A stretch of DNA of 11,036 nt from JACOUT01 sp964580865 (GCA_964580865.1 CAZONM010000188.1:1-11036); one strand, 5' to 3'. Counted from the first letter of the stretch, positions 1 to 6,902 are shown. Numbers and translations are program-made. The notes: generated by a model not told the origin, from the letters alone.

Positions 1-53
1 ATGGTGCCGACGTTGACGTGCGGCTTGTCGCGGTTGAACTTTTCCTTCGACAT
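1..53 (-). CDS. tuf: Elongation factor Tu, N-terminal fragment (runs off window)
   Basis: Read on the minus strand from the ATG at 53-51, the sequence encodes MSKEKFNRDKPHVNVGT, the nearly invariant N-terminus of bacterial EF-Tu. EF-Tu is the GTPase that carries aminoacyl-tRNA to the ribosome. Only 17 complete codons are present; the first GTP-binding motif would come just beyond the window. AGGAG (minus strand, 64-60) sits 6 bases before the ATG, which fixes the start. The tRNA-Thr/Tyr/Gly/Thr cluster immediately upstream on the same strand is the classic tufB context and supports the call. Two terminators lie between the last functional tRNA and this gene, so tuf probably relies on readthrough or its own promoter; I see no convincing promoter in 54-138. 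Confidence 0.95.
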   Translation of the reverse strand, partial: MSKEKFNRDKPHVNVGT

Positions 54-59
54 GGAGGG

Positions 60-64
60 CTCCT
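60..64 (-). promoter_or_regulatory. Ribosome binding site of tuf
   Basis: AGGAG on the minus strand, 6 bases before the tuf ATG. It is a strong Shine-Dalgarno site, as expected for a very highly expressed protein. Confidence 0.85.
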
Positions 65-138
65 GATGAGTTGGGCGCTCTTAGGGCGCTCCCAGCAGCC
101 ACGCAAGAGCGGAAGCCGCCACCGTCGTAACGCTCGCG

Positions 139-171
139 AAAAAGAACGACCCCGCATGCGCGGGGTCGTTC
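139..171 (-). terminator. Intrinsic terminator, copy nearest tuf
   Basis: A perfect 12-bp stem (arms 144-155 and 160-171, gaacgaccccgc and its complement) with a 4-base loop, followed on the minus strand by five T residues (143-139). It lies four bases after the 3' end of the decayed tRNA-Thr copy and 86 bases before tuf. The stem and loop are identical to the terminator at 335-366, so this is one half of a duplicated tRNA-plus-terminator unit. On the plus strand there is no T-run, so it should act on minus-strand transcription. Confidence 0.85.
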
Positions 172-174
172 ACC

Positions 175-250
175 TGGACCTGGCACTCGGGATTGAACCG
201 GGGACCTCGTCCTTACCAAGGACGCGCTCTGCCATCTGAGCATATCGAGG
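175..250 (-). pseudogene. Decayed duplicate of tRNA-Thr(GGT)
   Basis: From the D arm to the CCA end (241 down to 175) this nearly matches the intact tRNA-Thr(GGT) at 370-445, including the anticodon stem-loop with GGT and an encoded CCA. The 5' acceptor strand (about 250-244) is different. By my pairing only 4 of 7 acceptor pairs form with the 3' strand, and the T stem has one mismatch (CCCGG against CCGAG). A normal, efficiently charged tRNA is unlikely. It may be a partial duplication, an old integration scar at a tRNA 3' end, or a tRNA-like element in the tuf leader. A divergent but functional isoacceptor cannot be fully excluded. Confidence 0.7.
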
Positions 251-276
251 GGAGGGTCTGTCTCCAGACCCTCCCC
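249..276. repeat. Perfect inverted repeat (hairpin 1 of a tandem pair)
   Basis: The arms are ggggagggtctg (249-260) and its exact complement (265-276) around the loop tctc, giving a 12-bp stem. It sits directly 5' of the tRNA-Thr remnant in the direction of tuf transcription, and its right arm overlaps the left arm of the next hairpin by three C residues. It has no T-run, so it is not a standard terminator. Its function is unknown; it could be RNA processing, a REP-like element or junction debris from the duplication. Confidence 0.65.
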
Positions 277-302
277 CGCTTCCGGCGCAGCCGGAAGCGG
301 GG
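274..302. repeat. Perfect inverted repeat (hairpin 2 of a tandem pair)
   Basis: The arms are ccccgcttccggc (274-286) and its exact complement (290-302) around the loop gca, giving a 13-bp stem. It abuts hairpin 1. Together the pair fills most of the gap between the terminator of the intact tRNA-Thr and the tRNA-Thr remnant. It is very stable but not followed by a T-run on either strand. Confidence 0.65.
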
Positions 303-334
303 CCCCCACCCAAGATGCTCCCTCCGGTCGCACG

Positions 335-366
335 AAAAGAACGACCCCGCATGCGCGGGGTCGTTC
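335..366 (-). terminator. Intrinsic terminator of the tRNA operon
   Basis: A perfect 12-bp stem (arms 339-350 and 355-366) with loop atgc, followed on the minus strand by TTTT (338-335). It begins only three bases after the CCA of tRNA-Thr(GGT), so it should end the Thr-Tyr-Gly-Thr transcript. Its stem and loop are identical to the terminator at 139-171. Confidence 0.85.
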
Positions 367-369
367 ACC

Positions 370-445
<76 letters not shown>

Positions 446-447
446 GT

Positions 448-523
448 TGGAGCGGGGTACGGGATTCGAACCCGCGACATCCAGCTTGGAAGGCTGATGC
501 TCTACCAGCTGAGCTAACCCCGC
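448..523 (-). tRNA. tRNA-Gly(TCC)
   Basis: The cloverleaf has acceptor GCGGGGT/ACCCCGC, anticodon loop CTTCCAA (anticodon TCC), T arm GCGGG-TTCGAAT-CCCGT and an encoded CCA. It is 76 bases long and reads GGA/GGG codons. It is separated from tRNA-Thr(GGT) by two bases, so the two must be released from one precursor. It corresponds to glyT in the E. coli tufB operon. Confidence 0.97.
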
Positions 524-609
524 GGGCGGATGTCGTCGTCTCTGTCGTCTTCCTTTCGCGCGTGCGTCCTGCCTGGTTGATCGTGGTGTGCGTGGTCGCG
601 AGGGTCGGG

Positions 610-696
610 TGGTGGTGGGGGTAGGATTCGAACCTACGAAGTCGTGAAGACGTCAGATTTACAGTCTGATCCCGTTGGCCGCTTGGGTACCCCACC
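610..696 (-). tRNA. tRNA-Tyr(GTA)
   Basis: A class II tRNA of 87 bases with a long variable arm. The acceptor is GGTGGGG/CCCCACC, the anticodon loop CTGTAAA (anticodon GTA), the T arm GTAGG-TTCGAAT-CCTAC, and the CCA is encoded. It reads TAC/TAT codons and occupies the tyrU position of the conserved cluster. The 86 bases between it and tRNA-Gly (524-609) hold no gene that I can see. Confidence 0.97.
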
Positions 697-721
697 GAAC
701 CGTGTTCACTCCCGTCGTCGA

Positions 722-794
722 AGCTGGCGACGGGACTCGAACCCGTGACCTCCTGCTTACAAGGCAGATGCTCTACCAGCTGAGCTACGCCAGC
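722..794 (-). tRNA. tRNA-Thr(TGT)
   Basis: The first tRNA of the operon. The acceptor is GCTGGCG/CGCCAGC, the anticodon loop CTTGTAA (anticodon TGT), and the T arm ACGGG-TTCGAGT-CCCGT. It is 73 bases without CCA; the bases after the discriminator are TCG, so unlike its three partners the CCA must be added enzymatically. It reads ACA/ACG codons and matches thrU of E. coli by position. Confidence 0.96.
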
Positions 795-805
795 ATGGGA
801 AGCGT

Positions 806-834
806 ACCTAACGGCACGCGCGCGTAGGTGTCAA
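806..834 (-). promoter_or_regulatory. Candidate sigma-70-type promoter of the tRNA(-tuf) operon
   Basis: On the minus strand a perfect -35 hexamer TTGACA (834-829) is followed after 17 bases by TTAGGT (811-806), a weak match to the -10 consensus that keeps the first and last T. Transcription would begin near 799, a few bases before tRNA-Thr(TGT). It lies just 3' of the HEAT-repeat gene, whose stop is at 854-852. The placement and the perfect -35 are persuasive; the -10 is the uncertain part. Confidence 0.55.
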
Positions 835-851
835 GGTACGTCCGCGAACGT

Positions 852-1844
852 TCAGCGCGGCCCGCGCGGAGCCACGCGCGCGAACGGGCTCGCGCGCCCG
901 TCGCTCGGACCCGCCGGCGGCAGGCCCAGGTACTTGCGGACGCGCGCGACGTCGAGGTGGACCCCCAAGCGCGCCAGGCACAGGAGCATGTGAAAGCGCA
1001 CCGACGTCGAGATGGGCGCGGCCGGGTCGGCCAGGTCGCGCTCGAGGATGCCCGCCAGTTGATCGCGGATCGCGCCCATGACGCGCGCGCCGTCGCGGTT
1101 CTGGTCGAGGATCATGGCGAGCGCGCGCACGGCCGCGTCTTTCTGCTCCGCGTGCCCCGCCAGCAGGTGCGGGGTCAGGTGCGGGATCGACGTGAGCCGC
1201 CCGAGCTTGCCGATGGCGATCAAGCAGTCGACGACCCGAAACGCATGCGCGAGCGCGATCTCGAGGGCGGGCAGGGCGCGCGCGTCGCCGATCTCGCCGA
1301 GCGCCCAGATGACCCAGCGCGACTCGTAGAAGCGCTCGGGCGACACCAACCCCATGAGCGCGGGCACCGCGAAGGCGGCGCGGCCGAAGCCGAGCAGGCG
1401 CGCGGCCGTGGCCACCACGCCGGGATCGTCGTCGCTCAGGCGGCGCAGCTGCTCGGCCAGGAAGCCCTCGTCGCCAGTGAGGGCCAGGGTCTTCGCGAGC
1501 AGCGCCTCGAGGTCGGCGTCGCCGCCGCGGAGCTTCAGCGCGCCGCGCAGGCGCTCGTGCGTGTTCTTGGGCGCCACCTGTCCCGACAGCACGTGCGCCA
1601 GCGCGTCGGCGGCGTTGGCCGCCTCACGGGCGGTGCCTCGCTCGACGAGCGCGAGCAGGCGATCGACGGCGCGCGGTCCCTCGGCGATGAGCGACGCCAT
1701 CGGGTGCGTCGCCGGCGGCGGCAGCAGCGCGCGGTCGAGGCGGCCGAGCGCGGCGACCAGATCGGTCGCGAAGTCGCGCTCGGCCTTCTTGGTGAGGCCA
1801 AAGACCTTCTTGAACGTGTCCTCGCCGACGAGCTCGTTCGCCAT
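852..1844 (-). CDS. HEAT-repeat protein of unknown function
   Basis: A 330-residue protein that is mostly helical. Residues about 136-270 contain consecutive helix pairs with HEAT-like spacing, such as PGVVATAARLLGFGR followed by AAFAVPALMGLV, then WVIWALGEIGDARALPALEIAL and VVDCLIAIGKLGRLTSIPHL. Such repeats form protein-binding scaffolds; no catalytic motif, signal peptide or membrane segment is visible. The N-terminal 40 residues are charged and the C-terminus (after about 305) is low-complexity. GGAGG lies 4 bases before the ATG at 1844. The start is 25 bases after the stop of the large P-domain protein on the same strand, so the two are probably cotranscribed and may work together. No terminator is visible before the tRNA promoter downstream. 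The specific role is unknown. Confidence 0.8.
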   Translation of the reverse strand: MANELVGEDTFKKVFGLTKKAERDFATDLVAALGRLDRALLPPPATHPMASLIAEGPRAVDRLLALVERGTAREAANAADALAHVLSGQVAPKNTHERLRGALKLRGGDADLEALLAKTLALTGDEGFLAEQLRRLSDDDPGVVATAARLLGFGRAAFAVPALMGLVSPERFYESRWVIWALGEIGDARALPALEIALAHAFRVVDCLIAIGKLGRLTSIPHLTPHLLAGHAEQKDAAVRALAMILDQNRDGARVMGAIRDQLAGILERDLADPAAPISTSVRFHMLLCLARLGVHLDVARVRKYLGLPPAGPSDGRASPFARVAPRGPR

Positions 1845-1869
1845 GAGGCCTCCCCAGCGAGGTTTCGCG

Positions 1870-4800
1870 CTACTGCGGGTCGATGGTCAAGCCCCACGAC
1901 ACCAGGTTGCCTACGTCCTGGCCGGCGAGGTCGACGATCTTGAGCTGCCAGTCGCCCTTGATGTCCTTGCCCTTGAGCGCCGCCAGGTCGTCGATGGCGC
2001 GAAGGTCGCCGCCGTACACGCCCACGATGTCGTCGCGCTCGCGCCCGCCGCGCGCATGCAGCTTCACCTTGGTGCCGTCGGGCGCCACCAGCATCACGTC
2101 GAGGTCGCCGATGTACGTGTGCCGGATGTCGACGGCGACCTTGATGTCCTTGACCTTGCCGTCGCGGTCGACGCGGATGGTGTCGGTGATGCCCGTGGGG
2201 TCGTTGTCGGGGATCGACGCGCTCGGCTGCCGCGCGACGTTGACCGGGCCCGTGCCCGCGCCGCCGCCCGTGCCACCGGTGCCGCCCGTACCGCCGGTGC
2301 CACCCGTGCCCGCGTTCTTCAGCTTGTCGACGTCGGCCTTCCAGGCAGCCTCGTCGGCATAGACGTAGCGCTTGCCTTGGTCGACGATGGTGAAGACCTT
2401 CTTGCCGTCCTTGGCGTTGAGGCCGAGGTAGATGAGGTCGGTGAGGTCTTGGATGGCGCCGAGGGACGCCATCTTGCCCGCGCCGAGGTCGATGACGCCG
2501 CGTTCGGCCATGGAGCGGTTCACCCACCAGTTGCCGCGCTCGGAGATGAGCGGCGCGATGCGCGGGTTGTCGGCCCAGTAGAAGTCCACGGCGGCGCGGA
2601 TCTCCATCGAGTCGACGATGCGGCCCTCGTCGTCGAGCTTGTGCAGGAAGGTGCCCACCTTGCCGGAGCCGAAGGTGGCGTCGATGGTCACGCTCTCGCG
2701 CTCCCACTTCCCGTCGGGCGAGCGCCACTCGAGGTTGCGGCGGATGCCGTGGATCTCACCGTTCCACACCTGCATGCCGGTGGACGAGTCGGTGGCGATC
2801 TTGCGGCCCGTGCGCACCGCCTCTTCCAGCATGGCGAGCTTGGCCTGCACGTCGTCGCCGGCCTCGAGCTCCTTGCCGAGCGACACGCCGCGCAGCTTGC
2901 CGAGCGAGCGGCTCGAGCCCTCCTGCGCCTCGAACTTGCCGTTCCGCTCCACGAACTTGGTGTCGACGACCGACAGCTCCTTGCTGGCGGGGTCGAAGTA
3001 GATGCGCTGCAGCTGGCGGCCTGCGATGTCGGTGAGCTCGGTGCCGATGAGCACCTTGGCGCCGCTCGTCACCGTGGGGTCGATCTCGAAGCGCACCTTG
3101 GCCTCGATGGGCCGGCCGCGATCGTCGAAGGTGTAGCCGTCGGTGGTGCCGCCGATCTTCCGGCCCGTGGCCTCCATGGTGGCCACATCGGGATCCTGCG
3201 GATCCACGCGAACGTCGGCGTTGTCGACGAACGATTCGTTCCGGTCGTCGGCCTTCTTCGGGTTGAAGGCGGCGGTGACGTCGAGCAGCTTGGCGGGGGC
3301 GTTCTTCTCCGACAGCGTGTCGAGGCGGATCGGCAGCTCGAAGCTGGTGCGATCCGTCGACAGGCTCATGGTGGTGGGCCGGTCGTCGTTGCGCCCGCCG
3401 GCGAAGTTGGTCTCGCCGAAGCGCCGCGTGCCGCCGCCACTCTGCGCGCGGTACACGTCGTCGTAGTTGAGCAGCGCGGCCAGCGCCTCGAGCTGCATCT
3501 CGCGCGAGAACTCGGTGGTCTTCTTGGTATCGCTCCGGAACTCGGACACGCCGCGCGACTTGCCCATGTCGGCCAACAAGGTCTCGATGAGCGCCTTGAT
3601 GTCGCAGTGCCCCCACCAACCGGTGTCGATCTGGTTGGCGTTGATCATGCGGTTGCCGTCCCAGTCGTAGCGGAAGCTCTGCCGCAGCTGCTCGCCGCTC
3701 TGCGCCCGGCGGAAGGTGAGCTGGCTGATGGGCGTCTTCTTCAGCTGATTGACCTCGGCGTCGCTGAGCTGGGTGCGGCCGCCCTCCCAGAAGTACTGCG
3801 TGCCGTCGCGGTAGGCATAGCGGCCGTTGAGATCGAGGATCTCGTAGCGGACGGTGTTGGCGTTGTCCGAGTCCTTGGTCATCGACGCCACGTGGCGGCT
3901 CGCCTTGTCGATGGCCACGAGGTCGAGGCTGCCCTCGATGTCGTCTTCCTGCACGTTGCCGTGCGGCACGTACTTGTGCGCGAAGATGAAGTCGATCTGG
4001 TTCTGGATGTAGGGCCGCTTGGGATCGTTCGGCGGCAGCGCCTCGAGCATCTTCTCGAACACGTGCACGAAGGCGGCGTCGTGACCGTAGGACCAGTAGG
4101 TGCCGGTGTCGGCGCGATCGAAGTCGTGCTGGCGGCCGCGGAACGCGTCGCGGTACGCCGCGTTGAGCGCCTTGCGCGCCTCCTTGGCCTCGTTGCCCGA
4201 CAGCGAGGTGCGGCCGAGCTCGCGCTGCATCTCGTTGAAGAACTGCTCGAGGCGGCGGCCCGTGAGGTTGAGGTACGAGTAGTTGCTGCGATCGGCCTCG
4301 GGCAGCTTCTGGAGGAGCGCGGCCTTGTCGGCCAGCAGGTACGCCTTGTTGGCGTCGAACAGCGTCGTCAGCTTGGCCTTGAAGTCACCCGCGGTGCGGA
4401 TGGCCGCGAGCTCGCCCTGCGGGATTGAGGCGATCGTGGCCCGGGGCTCCGGGTCGGTGATGTCGCGCCGGCGGATCTGGAAGTCGGGCAAAAACTGCCC
4501 GCCCTGCGACGATGCCAGCGTGACCTCGTGCGAGGCCGTCGAGACGACCTTCGAGCCGTCCTGCGCCAACAGGCGCCCGGTGAGGCCGCCGGTCGCTGGC
4601 GTCGGGGTCGGCGTAGGGGTGGGCGTCGGCGTGGGCGTGGCGGACCCGCCGATGGACGCGAGCCACTGATCGAAGCCCAAGGACAGGGCCGAGCTGCCCA
4701 CGCGCACCGTGGCGCAGCGGCTCTTGAGCTCGTCGAGCAGCGCCGTATTCGCGTTGGCGTGGGTGCCGAGCTCCAAGAGCCACGCGGCCTCGGCGCGCGA

Positions 4801-4941
4801 GATCTGGGTGCCTACCAGGCCCCAGTTGTTGGTGAGGATGCGCAGCAGCTCGGCGCCAGTGGCCTGCGGCGGCGTGGCGGGGAACTTGGTATCGGGGCGG
4901 CCGAGGCCGGTGCGGAGGCTGGAGACGTTGACGACGGGCAC
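1870..4941 (-). CDS. Large modular protein with C-terminal proprotein-convertase P domain and possible transglutaminase-like region
   Basis: About 1023 residues from a GTG start at 4941. Seen directly: a helical N-terminal region (to about residue 98), a Thr-Pro repeat linker (about 100-116), a long central region, a Thr-Gly-Gly repeat linker (about 875-898), and a C-terminal domain (about 905-1023). The last resembles the P/Homo B domain that follows the protease in kexin-like subtilases (IPDNDPTGITDTI, YIGDLDVMLVAPDGT, GDWQLKIVDLAGQDVG, LVSWGLTI). No subtilase catalytic domain is present. In the centre, GWWGHC (Cys446) and a later VWNGEIHG (residues 725-732) recall the Phytophthora-type transglutaminase-elicitor family; that assignment is inference from memory. 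I see no signal peptide, although P domains and such linkers usually occur in exported proteins. The frame is open upstream to 5031, but GAGG 6 bases before the GTG and the odd upstream composition favour 4941. Confidence 0.75.
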   Translation of the reverse strand: MPVVNVSSLRTGLGRPDTKFPATPPQATGAELLRILTNNWGLVGTQISRAEAAWLLELGTHANANTALLDELKSRCATVRVGSSALSLGFDQWLASIGGSATPTPTPTPTPTPTPATGGLTGRLLAQDGSKVVSTASHEVTLASSQGGQFLPDFQIRRRDITDPEPRATIASIPQGELAAIRTAGDFKAKLTTLFDANKAYLLADKAALLQKLPEADRSNYSYLNLTGRRLEQFFNEMQRELGRTSLSGNEAKEARKALNAAYRDAFRGRQHDFDRADTGTYWSYGHDAAFVHVFEKMLEALPPNDPKRPYIQNQIDFIFAHKYVPHGNVQEDDIEGSLDLVAIDKASRHVASMTKDSDNANTVRYEILDLNGRYAYRDGTQYFWEGGRTQLSDAEVNQLKKTPISQLTFRRAQSGEQLRQSFRYDWDGNRMINANQIDTGWWGHCDIKALIETLLADMGKSRGVSEFRSDTKKTTEFSREMQLEALAALLNYDDVYRAQSGGGTRRFGETNFAGGRNDDRPTTMSLSTDRTSFELPIRLDTLSEKNAPAKLLDVTAAFNPKKADDRNESFVDNADVRVDPQDPDVATMEATGRKIGGTTDGYTFDDRGRPIEAKVRFEIDPTVTSGAKVLIGTELTDIAGRQLQRIYFDPASKELSVVDTKFVERNGKFEAQEGSSRSLGKLRGVSLGKELEAGDDVQAKLAMLEEAVRTGRKIATDSSTGMQVWNGEIHGIRRNLEWRSPDGKWERESVTIDATFGSGKVGTFLHKLDDEGRIVDSMEIRAAVDFYWADNPRIAPLISERGNWWVNRSMAERGVIDLGAGKMASLGAIQDLTDLIYLGLNAKDGKKVFTIVDQGKRYVYADEAAWKADVDKLKNAGTGGTGGTGGTGGTGGGAGTGPVNVARQPSASIPDNDPTGITDTIRVDRDGKVKDIKVAVDIRHTYIGDLDVMLVAPDGTKVKLHARGGRERDDIVGVYGGDLRAIDDLAALKGKDIKGDWQLKIVDLAGQDVGNLVSWGLTIDPQ

Positions 4942-5106
4942 GATGCACCTCAGAGGCAGGAGCTGCCGTAAATAGCCGATGTGGCGCGTCTTTGGCGCGC
5001 CGGTGAGCGCGAACCCCCCGGGGATCCGCAATTGCCGGAAATATCGGGAAAGGTGCGACCAGGTTGCGCACCGCGTCGCGCCGCCGGCCTCAAGTTGGGA
5101 CCTGCG
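4942..5106 (-). other. Intergenic region, possible promoter/leader of the P-domain gene
   Basis: 165 bases without a convincing gene. It holds the most AT-rich patch in this neighbourhood (about 5030-5045, GATATTT on the minus strand) and a 6-bp hairpin GGCGCG/CGCGCC around 4983-5001. No good -35/-10 pair could be picked out by eye. Confidence 0.3.
4948..4951 (-). promoter_or_regulatory. Ribosome binding site deciding the GTG start of the P-domain protein
   Basis: GAGG on the minus strand, 6 bases before GTG at 4941-4939. The upstream in-frame ATG at 5031 has no comparable site close by, so this site favours the shorter protein. Confidence 0.5.
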
Positions 5107-5730
5107 TCACTCCGAGTCGCGCAGCCGCTCGAGCACATCCGAGTACGAGGTGGCGTGTACGAGCGTGCTCATCTGGCCGCGGTACTTCTCCACCAGATCG
5201 CTCCTCCGGCGCTCCTTGGCGTCCTTGAGCGCCACGTGCAGCTGGACGTAGGCCCGCTCGGAGTTGATGAAGAACGTGAGCGCGTCGAGGGCCACGCGCG
5301 CCGACGACCGCGTCACCGACGGCGTCTTGCGCTCGAACTGGAATTCCGCGCCATGGGAGTTCTTCATGCGCAGCGTGGCCACGGCCAGCGCGTCGGAGCG
5401 CCGGCCCTGCGCCTCGTCGAACCCCGAGCCCACGCGGAAGTCCGTGACCGCGATGGTCTTGAGCGACGGGTACTCGTCGCCGAAGCGGCGCGTCAGCCCC
5501 TCGAACACGGCGTCGATGAGGCCCACGCCCTTGCCCTCGAGATCGATGAGCTCGCCAGAGCCGGAGCGCGACAGGCGCACCTTGACGGAGACGCCGTCCT
5601 TGTCCTCCACGAGCTCCAGGCGCTCGAGCGCGAAGTGCAGGTAGTTCTCGCCAAGGATCTCGCGCGTGACCGTGGCGACGCGCTGCGCCTCGGGGTCGAG
5701 GATCGACGGGATGTTGAGGTGGTTGCTCAT
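5107..5730 (-). CDS. Stand-alone LeuA/CimA-type C-terminal regulatory (dimer) domain protein
   Basis: A 207-residue protein from ATG at 5730; AAGG lies 6 bases upstream, and the preceding in-frame extension to 5790 lacks such a site. The central part (GKGVGLIDAVFEGL, then VTDFRVGSGF, SDALAVATLRMKNSHG, and TRSSARVALDAL) follows the pattern of the C-terminal allosteric domain of 2-isopropylmalate and citramalate synthases, with its DA, DY/F-x-V, A-x-V-x-V and S-A-x-x-A-L landmarks. The TIM-barrel catalytic domain and its HxH metal site are absent. By analogy it could bind a branched-chain amino acid or acyl-CoA-related ligand, or regulate a synthase in trans, but that is inference. It is divergent from mdh (209-base gap) and lies 165 bases upstream of the P-domain gene on the same strand. 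Confidence 0.6.
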   Translation of the reverse strand: MSNHLNIPSILDPEAQRVATVTREILGENYLHFALERLELVEDKDGVSVKVRLSRSGSGELIDLEGKGVGLIDAVFEGLTRRFGDEYPSLKTIAVTDFRVGSGFDEAQGRRSDALAVATLRMKNSHGAEFQFERKTPSVTRSSARVALDALTFFINSERAYVQLHVALKDAKERRRSDLVEKYRGQMSTLVHATSYSDVLERLRDSE

Positions 5731-5847
5731 GCGCCGCCTTGCTGGTGGGGGAGCACTACAACGGTACCGAGCGCGAGTCACGAACCGCAAGGCGCGGCGT
5801 GGCGCCGCGCGTTTGGACGCTGCGCGCGCCGCCGGCGCACCTGACGC

Positions 5848-5875
5848 TTGCCGACCGCGTGGGCGTCCTTTAGGG
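5848..5875 (+). promoter_or_regulatory. Candidate promoter of the mdh-sdhCAB operon
   Basis: TTGCCG (5848-5853) and TTAGGG (5870-5875) are separated by 16 bases, in the gap between the divergent LeuA-like gene and mdh. The -10-like element resembles that proposed for the tRNA operon (TTAGGT). The match to consensus is weak. Confidence 0.3.
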
Positions 5876-5939
5876 TGCGCCGCGTTTCCGACAACCCCAC
5901 CCGCGCGCGGCGCGGGCCACGACGAACACGAGGTGCACC

Positions 5940-6902
5940 ATGGCTCGGAAGAAGCTCGCGATGATCGGCGCCGGTCAGATCGGCGGAACGCTCGCCCTGT
6001 TGGCGGCGCAGAAGAACCTCGGCGACGTGGTGCTGTTCGACGTGTTCGGCGGCGTGGCCAAGGGCAAGGCCCTCGACCTGAGCCAGATGTCGTCGCTCAC
6101 GGGCGGCGACATGCAGCTCGCCGGCACCGACCAGTACGCCGACATCGCGGGCGCCGACGTGTGCATCGTCACCGCCGGCTTCCCGCGCAAGCCGGGCATG
6201 AGCCGCGACGACCTGCTCACCAAGAACCTCGAGGTCATTCATCAGGTGGCCGACGGCATCAAGCAGTACGCGCCCAAGGCCTTCGTCATCGTCATCACCA
6301 ACCCGCTCGACGTCATGGTGTGGGCGCTGCAGAAGCGCTCGGGGTTGCCGCCCGCCATGGTGGCGGGCATGGCGGGCGTGCTCGACAGCGCGCGTTTCCG
6401 CGCGTTCTTGGCCTGGGAGCTCGGCATCTCGCGCGACGACGTGCAGGCCTTCGTGCTCGGCGGCCACGGCGACGACATGGTTCCCCTGCCGCGCTTCTCC
6501 ACCGCGGGCGGCATCCCGCTGCCGGAGCTCGTCGCCATGGGCATGCTCAAGCAAGAGAAGCTCGACGCCATCATCGATCGCACGCGCAAGGGCGGCGGCG
6601 AGATCGTGCAGCTGCTCGGCAACGGCTCGGCGTTCTACGCGCCGGCGCTGTCGGGCATCGAGATGGCCGAGGCGTACCTTTACGACAAGAAGCGCGTGCT
6701 GCCGTGCGCGGCGCGCCTGAACGGCCAATACGGCGTCGACGACGGCACCTTCATCGGTGTGCCCGTCATCATCGGCGCCGGCGGCGTGGAGAAGGTCATC
6801 GAGGTGCGGCTCGACGCCGGCGAGAAGGCGGCGTTCGCCAAGTCCATCGAGAGCGTCAAGAAGACCGTGGGTGAGGCACAGGCCCTGATGGCGAAGTCCT
6901 GA
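5940..6902 (+). CDS. mdh: Malate dehydrogenase (LDH-like, NAD-dependent)
   Basis: A 320-residue cytoplasmic enzyme that interconverts malate and oxaloacetate with NAD in the TCA cycle. The Rossmann motif GAGQIGG is at residues 10-16, with the acidic residue that selects NAD at Asp34 (VVLFDV). The substrate arginines are in GFPRKPGMSR (Arg83, Arg89), then ITNPLDVM with Asn121, AGVLDSARFR with Asp149 and Arg152, and the catalytic histidine in GGHGDDMVPL (His176). Arg83 with the adjacent KPGMSR is the malate-type active-site loop, as opposed to lactate dehydrogenase. The length is normal for the family and all key residues are present. GAGG lies 6 bases before the ATG. sdhC follows after 44 bases with no terminator, giving an operon of TCA-cycle genes. 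Confidence 0.96.
   Translation: MARKKLAMIGAGQIGGTLALLAAQKNLGDVVLFDVFGGVAKGKALDLSQMSSLTGGDMQLAGTDQYADIAGADVCIVTAGFPRKPGMSRDDLLTKNLEVIHQVADGIKQYAPKAFVIVITNPLDVMVWALQKRSGLPPAMVAGMAGVLDSARFRAFLAWELGISRDDVQAFVLGGHGDDMVPLPRFSTAGGIPLPELVAMGMLKQEKLDAIIDRTRKGGGEIVQLLGNGSAFYAPALSGIEMAEAYLYDKKRVLPCAARLNGQYGVDDGTFIGVPVIIGAGGVEKVIEVRLDAGEKAAFAKSIESVKKTVGEAQALMAKS

Noticed and set aside
73..91. Direct repeat gggcgctc (73-80 and 84-91) upstream of tuf as an operator
   Set aside because: The repeat is short, in very GC-rich DNA, and the same octamer occurs elsewhere (10391-10398). There is no further support for a binding site.
1354..4428. Plus-strand open frame of about 1024 codons opposite the P-domain gene
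   Set aside because: Its translation is rich in Ala, Val, Arg and Leu without domain-like segments, as expected for the antisense of a GC-rich gene. The minus strand has recognisable domains and the proper codon bias.
4598..4642. The Thr-Pro-coding repeat as a CRISPR-like or regulatory repeat
   Set aside because: It is an in-frame GC-rich protein linker with variable codons, not a set of spaced identical repeats. The same applies to the Thr-Gly-Gly stretch at about 2248-2315.
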